Assembly (NCBI GenBank): GCA_027621295.1
Contig: JAQCBR010000019.1
Location: forward strand, 1 to 45,694
From: Planctomycetota bacterium
GTDB taxonomy: Bacteria; Planctomycetota; UBA1135; UBA2386
Length of the DNA stretch: 45,694 bases
Direction: 5' to 3'
Shown: positions 8,318-15,387 of the stretch, piece by piece
How positions within the stretch are numbered: position 1 is the stretch's first letter
How the letters are laid out: every line of letters begins with the position of its first letter
Program-made: the position numbers and the translations under genes
Notes under the pieces: model-generated
The model's database searches: none
Seen by the model: the letters and a program-made list of their open reading frames with translations, nothing else
Told to the model about the DNA's origin: nothing

Positions 8318-9091
8318 ATGGGACTGATGGACAACAAGGTCGTCGCCATCTTCGGCGTCGCCAACAAGCGTTCGATCGCCTGGGGCATCACCCGGGCCCT
8401 CGTCGATGCCGGCGCGACGGTGGCGCTGAACTACCAGAACGACCGGATGAAGGATTCGATCGAGAAGCTGGTCGATGAGCTGCCCTACCGGCCGTGGATG
8501 GCGCCGTGCGACGTGACCCAGGACGGGGACATCGAGAGGTTCTTCGAGGGGCTGAAGGCCGAGTTCGGGCACCTCGATGGCCTCGTGCACTCGGTCGCCT
8601 TCGCGCCGAAGGACGAGCTGTCCGGCGAGTTCGCGAACACGTCTTGGGACGGCTACGCGCTGGCCCACAAGATCTCGGCCTGGTCGCTGATCCCGATGTG
8701 CAAGCTCGCAGCGCCGCTCATGGAAGGACGTCAGGGCGGGGTCGTCAGCCTCTCCTACGTCGGCTCTGAGAAAGTGGTCGAGGGCTACAACCTGATGGGC
8801 GTCGCCAAGGCCGCGCTCGAGTCGAACACGCGCTACCTCGCGGCGAACCTGGGTCCGCAGGGAATCCGCGTGAACGCGATCTCCGCCGGCCCGATCAAGA
8901 CCGTGTCGGCCATGGGCATCGGCGGGTTCTCGACGATCCTAGACCACGTCGAGCAGCGCTCGCCGCTGCGGCGCAACGTCACCCCCGAGGACGTGGGCAA
9001 GGCAGCGCTCTTCCTGTTGTCCGACCTGGCGAGCGGCGTGACCGGCCAGGTGCTGTTCGTCGACTCCGGGCAGTCGATCCTCGGCGCCTGA
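8318..9091 (+). CDS. fabI: Enoyl-[acyl-carrier-protein] reductase (NADH)
   Basis: FabI reduces enoyl-ACP in the last step of each fatty acid elongation cycle. The 257-residue SDR protein has the nucleotide-binding start VVAIFGVANKRSIAWG and the FabI active site Tyr147-x9-Tyr157-x6-Lys164 (LSYVGSEKVVEGYNLMGVAK), matching E. coli Tyr146/Tyr156/Lys163. It ends with GVTGQVLFVDSG. Ala94 stands where E. coli has Gly93. This is also the normal residue in Staphylococcus FabI, so it says nothing about triclosan. The ATG at 8318 is preceded by GGAGA at 8302-8306. A TATCGT at 8275-8280 may be the -10. The gene converges on the TPR gene with a shared hairpin on the stop codons. Confidence 0.96.
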   Translation: MGLMDNKVVAIFGVANKRSIAWGITRALVDAGATVALNYQNDRMKDSIEKLVDELPYRPWMAPCDVTQDGDIERFFEGLKAEFGHLDGLVHSVAFAPKDELSGEFANTSWDGYALAHKISAWSLIPMCKLAAPLMEGRQGGVVSLSYVGSEKVVEGYNLMGVAKAALESNTRYLAANLGPQGIRVNAISAGPIKTVSAMGIGGFSTILDHVEQRSPLRRNVTPEDVGKAALFLLSDLASGVTGQVLFVDSGQSILGA

Positions 9092-9113
9092 CGGGCGTCG
9101 ATCGCCTGTCAGG
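9087..9113. terminator. Bidirectional hairpin covering both stop codons
   Basis: CCTGAC-g-GGCG (9087-9097) pairs with CGCC-t-GTCAGG (9103-9113) as an 11-bp stem with one G-T wobble and a five-base loop. The fabI stop lies in the left arm and the stop of the convergent TPR gene in the right arm. It is a compact shared terminator candidate, again without an obvious T-run. Confidence 0.55.
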
Positions 9114-10212
9114 AGCTGACTCGGCCGTCCGGAGCCTGGCCGGACAGGAAGCGCTCGATCGCGCGTCGCTCGTCGGGAGCCACGCCGAGTTCGAGCACCC
9201 GCCGAAGCAGGACAGAGGCCGCGACACGGTCCGATTCCGAGTCGGAGCTGGCGAGCAGAGCGGCGAGGTTGAGCGCGGACGGCACGTGGTTGGCATCCAG
9301 CGCCAGCGCCGTGCGGTAGGCAGCCTGGGCTTCGCCGACGCTTCCCGCGAGTTCGTGCGTCGCTCCCAGGCCGAACGCGGGCTCAGGCGAGGCGGGGCTG
9401 CGGCGGGCCGCCTCTGCGTAGAGCCCTGGGATCAGCTCAGCCTCACCCTCGGCGAAGCCGTCGCTGCGCGCGCGCGACAGCCGCGCGTGTGCCTCCCCCA
9501 TCCAACCGTCCGGATCGTCGGGTCTGAGCGTCCGGTAGCGTCCGAACGCGCGCACCGCGGCAGTGTGCGCGGCCGTCCGTTCCGCGGAAGTCCGCTCGCC
9601 GTCGGCGATGCGGGTCCAACACTGCCCGAGCTGCCAGACCGGCTCGGGATCCATCGGGCGCAGGACCTCGACTCGGCGCGCGAGTCGGATCGCCTCCCGC
9701 TCGTCGCCCAGGTCGAAGTGGACCCGCGCACCGAGCTCGAGCAGCTCCGGGTCGTCCGGAAGGCGCGCGAGCGCGTCGTCGAGAAGACCTGCGGCCGCCG
9801 CCAGGTGTCCGTCGGCGATCAGGAACCCGGCGTGGAGCCGTGTGACGAACGGATCGTCGGGCGCGAGCTTGCTCGCGCGGCGGAACTCACCTTCGGCCGC
9901 ACGCCACGCGACGAGTGGCGGTGGCGAGGCCTCGGCCAGAGCCTTCTGCATCTGGGACCACGCGACGATCGCACGCGCACGCGCGTCGGCCGGATCGACT
10001 GCGAGCAGCTCCCGCGCGCCTGGAACCGCCCCCTCGCGATCACCGGCGGTGAACAGCGCGACCAGGTCATCGCTCTGCTCGAGCAGCACAGCTGCTGCCG
10101 ACGCACTCCGCGGCGCGGACGTCGGGAGATCGCGCTCCATCGAAGCCGGGTCGGGGGAGACGCCCGCGCAGGACGCAGCGACGATCGACAGGGCTCCGAG
10201 CCACCAACGCAT
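9109..10212 (-). CDS. TPR-repeat lipoprotein of unknown function
   Basis: This 367-residue secreted protein starts with RWWLGALSIVAAS followed by Cys15, a plausible though not ideal lipobox, so it is probably a lipoprotein. The body is made of tetratricopeptide-type helical hairpins, for example LLAVDPADARARAIVAWSQM, EFRRASKLAPDDPFVTRLHA, AIRLARRVEVLRPMDPEPVW and AYRTALALDANHVPSALNLA near the C-terminus. TPRs mediate protein-protein contacts; no catalytic motif is seen. The ATG at 10212 gives the signal sequence. It is divergent from moxR, which together with the repeat fold might link it to a MoxR/vWA complex, but this is inference. Confidence 0.82.
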   Translation of the reverse strand: MRWWLGALSIVAASCAGVSPDPASMERDLPTSAPRSASAAAVLLEQSDDLVALFTAGDREGAVPGARELLAVDPADARARAIVAWSQMQKALAEASPPPLVAWRAAEGEFRRASKLAPDDPFVTRLHAGFLIADGHLAAAAGLLDDALARLPDDPELLELGARVHFDLGDEREAIRLARRVEVLRPMDPEPVWQLGQCWTRIADGERTSAERTAAHTAAVRAFGRYRTLRPDDPDGWMGEAHARLSRARSDGFAEGEAELIPGLYAEAARRSPASPEPAFGLGATHELAGSVGEAQAAYRTALALDANHVPSALNLAALLASSDSESDRVAASVLLRRVLELGVAPDERRAIERFLSGQAPDGRVSS

Positions 10213-10272
10213 GCGCCCATCGGACGCGGGGCCACCCGCTGGCGCAACGGCGGAACCTCCAACGCGCGCTGC

Positions 10273-10278
10273 TATCAT
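10273..10278 (+). promoter_or_regulatory. Candidate -10 hexamer of moxR
   Basis: TATCAT matches the -10 consensus at five of six positions, about 55 bases before the moxR ATG. No convincing -35 is visible at the right spacing. Confidence 0.35.
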
Positions 10279-10332
10279 CCCCAGGGACCCGCGCGGCCGA
10301 TCCGGCGCGCAGCAGGCCACGGCAGACGCTCC

Positions 10333-11340
10333 ATGACCCGCACGACCACCGACTCCCCCGACATCGAAGTGCGGGCGAAGGCGCTCGCCCAGAAGGTCGG
10401 CGTGCTCCGCCAGCGCATCGGCTCGCGGATCCTCGGTCAGGACCGGCTGATCGAGGACCTGACCGTCGGCCTCCTCGCCGGAGGCCACATCCTGCTCGAG
10501 GGCATGCCGGGGCTCGGCAAGACGAAGCTCGTGCAGACGCTCGCCGAGGGTCTCGGACTCGCGTTCTCGCGCATCCAGTTCACGCCCGACCTGATGCCCG
10601 CAGACGTGACGGGCACGCGCATCGTCGAGCAGCGGGAGCGCGGGCTCGAGTTCCGGTTCCAGCCAGGGCCGCTGTTCGCGAACCTCGTCCTCGCCGACGA
10701 GATCAACCGCGCGACGCCGAAGACCCAGTCCGCGCTGCTGGAGGCGATGCAGGAAGCGACGGTCACCGTCGGCGAGACCACGCACCGCCTACCCCGCCCG
10801 TTCCACGTCGTCGCGACGCAGAACCCGATCGAGCTGGAAGGGACGTTCCCGCTCCCCGAGGCGCAGCTCGACCGTTTCCTGTTCCACCTCGTGGTCGAGC
10901 GCCCCGACACCGACAGCCTGGTCGCGATCCTGGAAGCGACGACGGGCGTCGGCAGCGAGGCTTTCGAGCCGGCGCTGAGCGGGGACGAGGTCGTCGAGTT
11001 CCAGCAGCTCGCGCGCCAGGTCCTCGTCAGCCGACGTCTCGTGCGCTACGTCGCCGAGCTGGTGCGCGCCACCGACCCGAGAGACGCGGCCGCCGACGGC
11101 GACACCCGACGTTTCGTCCGGTACGGCGCCAGCCCTCGGGCTGGTCAGGCGATCCTCCTCGGAGCCAAGGTCCGCGCGCTGTGCAGCGGACGCCCGTCCA
11201 TCGTCCGGGAGGACCTCGACAAGACCACGCTGGCCGCGCTCCGGCACCGCATCGTGCCGAGCTTCGAAGCCGACGATGCCAGCATCGCCCGCCTCGTCCC
11301 GCAGTGGCAGGACATCGCGGACCGCCGCGCCGGCGACTGA
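10333..11340 (+). CDS. moxR: MoxR-family AAA+ ATPase
   Basis: MoxR ATPases act as chaperones, typically with von Willebrand factor A proteins, to mature or assemble partners. The 335-residue protein has Walker A GMPGLGKT (57-64), Walker B VLADEINRATPKTQSALLEA and sensor-1 VVATQNPIELEGTFPLPEAQ, and ends in the helical lid (YGASPRAGQAILLGAKVRAL). The usual neighbours DUF58 and vWA genes are not adjacent: a frataxin gene follows after 56 bases, and the vWA genes lie about 16 kb away on the other strand (27265-31943). The ATG at 10333 is the natural start; the frame is open further upstream but only antisense to the TPR gene. Family assignment is secure; the partner is inferred. Confidence 0.93.
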   Translation: MTRTTTDSPDIEVRAKALAQKVGVLRQRIGSRILGQDRLIEDLTVGLLAGGHILLEGMPGLGKTKLVQTLAEGLGLAFSRIQFTPDLMPADVTGTRIVEQRERGLEFRFQPGPLFANLVLADEINRATPKTQSALLEAMQEATVTVGETTHRLPRPFHVVATQNPIELEGTFPLPEAQLDRFLFHLVVERPDTDSLVAILEATTGVGSEAFEPALSGDEVVEFQQLARQVLVSRRLVRYVAELVRATDPRDAAADGDTRRFVRYGASPRAGQAILLGAKVRALCSGRPSIVREDLDKTTLAALRHRIVPSFEADDASIARLVPQWQDIADRRAGD

Positions 11341-11396
11341 CGAACGGGATGCGCGCAGGGCCTTGCCCGATCCGCGCGGCGAGCTACCAACCACTC

Positions 11397-11744
11397 ATGG
11401 GATCCTCCGACGACCTCGCATTCGGCAAGAAGGCCGACGCCTTCATGGAACACGTGCTCGGGCTCCTCGAGAACGAGGACCCCGACGAGCTGGACCCCGA
11501 TCTCGCGATGGGTGTGCTCAGCATCGAGTTCGCCGACCGCACGAAGTGCATCCTGAACCGGCAGACCGCGGCCCACCAGATCTGGCTCGCGCACGGAGCG
11601 TCCGCGTGGCACTTCGCGGAGAACGAGGCGGGCGAGTGGATGGATACGAAGGGCCGCGGCCGGCTCGTCGACGTGCTGGGTGAAGTGCTGTCGAAGAAGC
11701 TGGGACGTAGCGTCGAACTCGGCCCGATCAGCGGCGGCAGCTGA
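11397..11744 (+). CDS. cyaY: Frataxin-domain protein (CyaY-like)
   Basis: This 115-residue protein matches frataxin along its length. An acidic N-terminal helix (AFMEHVLGLLENEDPDELDP) is followed by GVLSIEFADRTKCILNRQT, then AAHQIWLAHGASAWHFAENE, GEWMDTKGRGR and a C-terminal helix (LVDVLGEVLSKKLGRSV). The N-R-Q-T and Q-I-W-L blocks are the hallmark of bacterial CyaY and eukaryotic frataxin. Frataxins bind iron through the acidic helix and modulate iron-sulfur cluster assembly at cysteine desulfurase/scaffold complexes. No isc or suf gene is in the window. The family is best known from Proteobacteria and mitochondria, so its presence here is unexpected. It lies 56 bases downstream of moxR and is probably co-transcribed. 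Confidence 0.88.
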   Translation: MGSSDDLAFGKKADAFMEHVLGLLENEDPDELDPDLAMGVLSIEFADRTKCILNRQTAAHQIWLAHGASAWHFAENEAGEWMDTKGRGRLVDVLGEVLSKKLGRSVELGPISGGS

Positions 11745-11746
11745 AG

Positions 11747-12433
11747 CTAGCCTGCACCGGTCGGCGGAGACGAGGGGCCGAGTTCGGTCTCCCGCGGGTC
11801 ACACTCGACCTCGACCTGCTCTCCGGTGACCGGGTGGACGAACCGGATGCGCCAGGCATGGAGCAGCGGCCGGTCCGGCCCACCAGTCCCCCGTGCGCGC
11901 CAGCCGTACTTGCGGTCACCGACCAACGGGCAGCCGAGCTCCGACATGTGAACACGGATCTGGTTGCGCCGACCGGTCTCCAGCTCGCACTCGAGCAGCG
12001 CGTGACGGCCTCGCCGCTCCAGTGTCCGGAAGCGCGTCACCGCACGTTCGCCACCGCGCCCGGTGATCGAGCGCACGATTCCATCGCGACCCACCGCGAG
12101 CTGACTCTCGATCCGGCCGGCTGGCGGGGACGGCACGCGGGACGCCAGCGCAAGGTAGGTCCGCTCGGCCTCGTGCCTGCGGAACACCTGCTCGAGCGCA
12201 TCGCGAGCCTCCTCCGTGCGTGCGAGCACCAGCACGCCCGTCGTGTCCTCGTCGAGGCGATGCACGGCGAACACCCGCTGCCCGAGCTGTCGCCCGACGC
12301 GGTCGACGGCAGTCGCCGAACGCCGGCCCGGCGCGTCGACGACGAGACAGCGCGGCGGCTTGTCGACGACGAGCAGATGCTCGTCGGAGTAGAGCACGGG
12401 AATGTCGGGCGTGTCAGCCAAGTCGCTGGACAT
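11747..12433 (-). CDS. RluA-family RNA pseudouridine synthase
   Basis: This 228-residue enzyme isomerises uridine to pseudouridine in rRNA or tRNA. It has the RluA-family core: DEHLLVVDKPPR near the start, catalytic Asp61 in VHRLDEDTTGVLVLA, ERTYLALA, and the C-terminal ELETGRRNQIRVHMSELGCP followed by VGDRKYG. There is no S4 RNA-binding domain, so it resembles short RluA/TruC/RluE-type members, and the target base cannot be told. The ATG at 12433 starts just before the conserved fold; a longer reading to 12520 adds a non-conserved basic stretch that overlaps leader hairpins. It converges on the frataxin gene with two bases between the stop codons. Confidence 0.92.
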   Translation of the reverse strand: MSSDLADTPDIPVLYSDEHLLVVDKPPRCLVVDAPGRRSATAVDRVGRQLGQRVFAVHRLDEDTTGVLVLARTEEARDALEQVFRRHEAERTYLALASRVPSPPAGRIESQLAVGRDGIVRSITGRGGERAVTRFRTLERRGRHALLECELETGRRNQIRVHMSELGCPLVGDRKYGWRARGTGGPDRPLLHAWRIRFVHPVTGEQVEVECDPRETELGPSSPPTGAG

Positions 12434-12446
12434 GCGACCCGACGAG

Positions 12447-12521
12447 GGCCCCCTGCTCAAGCGTCGGGGCCAGGGCTTCGAGAGCCTCCCGGTGTGCGTG
12501 GCGAACGCCTCCTCACACACC
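12447..12521 (-). other. Three potential hairpins before the rluA-like gene
   Basis: The 145-base gap between the FG-GAP gene stop and the rluA-like ATG holds three inverted repeats: GGCCCC/GGGGCC (12447-12471), GGCT/AGCC (12474-12486) and GGTGTG/CACACC (12491-12521, with an inner GGC/GCC). They could terminate the upstream transcript or form a structured leader. A T-arm-like GCTTCGAGA is present, but the conserved G53-C61 pair is reversed and no acceptor stem exists, so it is not a tRNA. Confidence 0.3.
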
Positions 12522-12578
12522 CTGATGCGGCGGCCCGGCTGTCACCGAGAGAGCGGCCGACCGCTTCGTCACGGCCGT

Positions 12579-15218
12579 TCAGCTGCCGATGACCGGTGCG
12601 ACCACGTTGGTCAGCCGGGACTCCATCAGCGACGTGAGGTCGTAGGTGAGAGCCTGGAAGTAGACCTGGGAGCCGACCAGGATCGGGTTCGGCGGCAGCG
12701 GGAAGGTGAACGCGATCTGCCCCGTCGCCACCGGAACCAGCGATTCCGCGACGACGGTGGAGGTCGACAGATCGATCAGGATCGTCCCGAAGGGATCGAA
12801 CGGGATCGGGAAACTCGGCAGGGCCGCGATCCACACGAGCGCGCTCGTCGTCGGGGTGGCGTCCGCCGCGAAGACCTCGATCGCGAAACTCCGCCCCACG
12901 CGGAGGGGCAGCGGCAGGTCGAGGTGCCGGCTCAGACAGAGCTGGAGTCGGTCTGCTTGGCGGTTGGTGTTCGCGGTGATGAGGTCGAAGTCCCGATCGC
13001 GATCGACGTCCAGGAACGCGAGGTCGACGGTCGCGTCGCGGAAGACCCCGAACGCCGCGTCGGTGTACTCGGTCAGTACGCCGGTGCCGTCGTTGACCAG
13101 GACCGCGTTGAACGAGTCGCTGTTCGCGAAGAACACGTCGACGTCGCCGTCGCGATCGAAGTCGATCGCCTCGACGGCCTCGGTCACGTGGATGCCGGTC
13201 GGCAACGCCGTCGGATCGAGCGTGAAGGTCCCGGTGCCATCGTTGCGGAACAGCCGGTTGCGCTGCCGCTTGTTGGCGACGATCAGGTCCAGGTCGCCAT
13301 CCAGGTCGATGTCTGCGAACGCAGCGTCGATCGAGGGGTCGTTGTCCACCGGCAGCATGCCGGCTGCTGCGTCCACGAAGCGTCCCGAGCCATCGTTGAG
13401 AAGGAGTCGGTTCGGCTGTCGCGGCGCCGTCGGCACGACGACGTTCAGGTTGGCGAACAGCAGGTCCAGATCCCCGTCTCCGTCCACGTCGCCAGCCGCG
13501 AGCCCGAACGTGAAGTCGGAGAACACGGGAAGCCGGGCAGACGTCTCGTCGCTGAAGTTGCCGGACCCGTCGTTGACGAGGATTCGGTTCTGCTGCGCGA
13601 ACTGGGCTGCACTCCCGGCGTTCCCCTCGAGCACGTCGAGGTCGCCGTCACCGTCGAGATCCACCAGCATGACTGCCTCGGTATCGAGGGTCGCCGGTGG
13701 CAGCGGCGTCGCAGCCGGGGAGAGTCCGCCGGACCCGTCGTTGAGGAACAGCAGGTTCAGCCCAGCCGTGCCGATGACCACATCGGTATCGCCGTCGCCG
13801 TCGACGTCTCCGAGCGCGAGCGACCGACAGAAGTCCGGGCTCGAGCTGGACGCGTAGGAGCCGGCGAGCGTGAGGCCGCCGGGCGCGCCGTTGCGCCAGA
13901 CCTCGACGCTCAGGTCACGGATCACGACGACGTCGGGCAGCGCATCTCCGGTCATCTCCGCCGTCGCGATCGCGACGCTCGACACGTCGGGAGAGGCCCA
14001 GCGCAGAGCGGTGGCCCAGGTGAACCGTGCAGCGCCCTCGTTCAGGTAGAGGTGCTTGTGTCCCGGTGCTTCGACCGACGCTCCGTTCCCGAAGAGGACG
14101 TCCGCGTCCCCGTCGGAGTCGACGTCGCCGACCGTCACGCAGTTGGTGAAGTCGTGCAGCGGCGGCCAGGGGTCCTGCGCCGTCGTGAACACGCCGGTCG
14201 AGTCGTTGAGCAGGACGACGTTGGGCTCGCCGAGCCGGGCGCAGACGACATCCAGGTCGGCGTCGCCGTCGATGTCCACCACCGCGAGCGCGGCGGTCTG
14301 GCCAGGGGCAGCCGGCATGTCGGACGGGTTCTCGGTGAACGAGCCCGCCCCATCGTTGCGATACAGGCGGTCGGGGGATCCGCGGTTGCCGATCAGCAGG
14401 TCCAGGTCTCCGTCACCGTCCGCGTCCAGAACAGCCACGGCCGTGCTCGCATCGCTGTCCACCGGCAGCCGCGTCGCCGTGGCTTCGACGAACGAGCCGC
14501 TGCCGTCGTTCTCCCAGTAGCGATTCTGGCCACCTGCGTCGGTCACGACGGCATCGAGCACGCCGTTGCCGCGGGCGTCCACCAACGCGAGACAGGTCGG
14601 ATCGTCGAAGAGCGGATCGTTGAGCTGCGAGCCGAGCGTGAAGTTCCCGAACCCGTCGTTGATCAGCGTGTAGTCCTGGCCGAGCGAGTTCGCGATCACG
14701 AGGTCGGGATCACCGTCGCCGTCGATGTCGCCGGCGGCACCGCCACGCGAGTCGTCGAGCGCCACCGGAATGCGGCCCGTCGTGACGTCGACGAGCCGAC
14801 CAGCACCGTCGTTGAAGAACAGGTTGTTCTGGACGTAGTCCCGGTTGACCACGAACACGTCGATGTCGCCGTCACCGTCGAAGTCGCCGCAGACGAGCCC
14901 CGACGGGAGGACCGGCGTCGCGGGCACGAACGTGTTGGGCGCCACGCGGAACACGCCGTCCGGGCTGCCGAGACGAATCCCGAGCGGGAGCCCTGGGTAG
15001 ATCTCGATCGCGCCGAACAGCAGGTCGAGGTTCCCGTCCCGGTCGAGGTCGAGGAGGCACGAGACCGAGGTGTCGGTCAGTTCCCGGGGCAGACCGCGTC
15101 CGGACAGCTCGTCGAACCGATAGCCCTGGGCTGGCAAGGTGAGGGCCAGCAGAGCCGCTGCGCCAGCGAGGCGCGCGGTTCGGGCGGCACGATGTGCAAC
15201 GGGGCGGCGAGAGTGCAT
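12579..15218 (-). CDS. Secreted FG-GAP/VCBS repeat protein
   Basis: This 879-residue exported protein has a signal peptide (basic start, then LAGAAALLALTLPAQG). About 14 calcium-binding FG-GAP/VCBS blades follow, each carrying a D-x-D-x-D-G-x-x-D loop such as DFDGDGDIDVFV, DADGDGDLDLLIGN, DVDGDGDTDVVIG or DFDRDGDVDVFFAN, at a spacing of roughly 50-60 residues. These form integrin-like beta-propellers. Two blades have decayed loops (DARGNGVLDAV, EMTGDALPDVV). The last 100 residues form a separate beta domain ending TNVVAPVIGS, which may be a sorting or surface domain; no membrane anchor is seen. The ATG at 15218 gives the signal peptide. Role is probably at the cell surface in adhesion or calcium-dependent binding; the ligand is unknown. 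Confidence 0.9.
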   Translation of the reverse strand: MHSRRPVAHRAARTARLAGAAALLALTLPAQGYRFDELSGRGLPRELTDTSVSCLLDLDRDGNLDLLFGAIEIYPGLPLGIRLGSPDGVFRVAPNTFVPATPVLPSGLVCGDFDGDGDIDVFVVNRDYVQNNLFFNDGAGRLVDVTTGRIPVALDDSRGGAAGDIDGDGDPDLVIANSLGQDYTLINDGFGNFTLGSQLNDPLFDDPTCLALVDARGNGVLDAVVTDAGGQNRYWENDGSGSFVEATATRLPVDSDASTAVAVLDADGDGDLDLLIGNRGSPDRLYRNDGAGSFTENPSDMPAAPGQTAALAVVDIDGDADLDVVCARLGEPNVVLLNDSTGVFTTAQDPWPPLHDFTNCVTVGDVDSDGDADVLFGNGASVEAPGHKHLYLNEGAARFTWATALRWASPDVSSVAIATAEMTGDALPDVVVIRDLSVEVWRNGAPGGLTLAGSYASSSSPDFCRSLALGDVDGDGDTDVVIGTAGLNLLFLNDGSGGLSPAATPLPPATLDTEAVMLVDLDGDGDLDVLEGNAGSAAQFAQQNRILVNDGSGNFSDETSARLPVFSDFTFGLAAGDVDGDGDLDLLFANLNVVVPTAPRQPNRLLLNDGSGRFVDAAAGMLPVDNDPSIDAAFADIDLDGDLDLIVANKRQRNRLFRNDGTGTFTLDPTALPTGIHVTEAVEAIDFDRDGDVDVFFANSDSFNAVLVNDGTGVLTEYTDAAFGVFRDATVDLAFLDVDRDRDFDLITANTNRQADRLQLCLSRHLDLPLPLRVGRSFAIEVFAADATPTTSALVWIAALPSFPIPFDPFGTILIDLSTSTVVAESLVPVATGQIAFTFPLPPNPILVGSQVYFQALTYDLTSLMESRLTNVVAPVIGS

Positions 15219-15257
15219 GGTCTGGCAAGGACTGGGGCAGGCTGTGCCCGGCCCATG

Positions 15258-15263
15258 ATTCTA
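15258..15263 (-). promoter_or_regulatory. Candidate -10 hexamer of the FG-GAP gene
   Basis: TAGAAT on the minus strand (five of six consensus matches) lies about 40 bases before the ATG of the FG-GAP gene, in the 169-base gap behind the NtrC-like gene. No clear -35 is visible. Confidence 0.35.
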
Positions 15264-15387
15264 CCGCGCCGCATGGACCCCGGCTGGTTGGGCGAGTCGC
15301 GCGTCCCGCAACGGGGACCGCGGGGCAGATCTCCCGGTCTCGCCGCAGTCCTGGCCCGTCAGGGCCGATGGACCGCGCGCGCGCCGC

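Noticed and set aside
6149..8668. An 839-codon minus-strand open frame
   Set aside because: It is antisense to the molybdopterin-domain gene, mutY and the start of fabI, all of which are certain from their motifs.
8318..9091. Ala94 of FabI as a triclosan-resistance change
   Set aside because: It aligns with E. coli Gly93, where mutations give resistance, but Ala is the normal residue in sensitive Staphylococcus FabI.
12440..12540. Possible tRNA, from a T-arm-like GGCTTCGAGAGCC
   Set aside because: The conserved G53-C61 pair is reversed, and no acceptor stem or anticodon arm of the right spacing is present on either strand.
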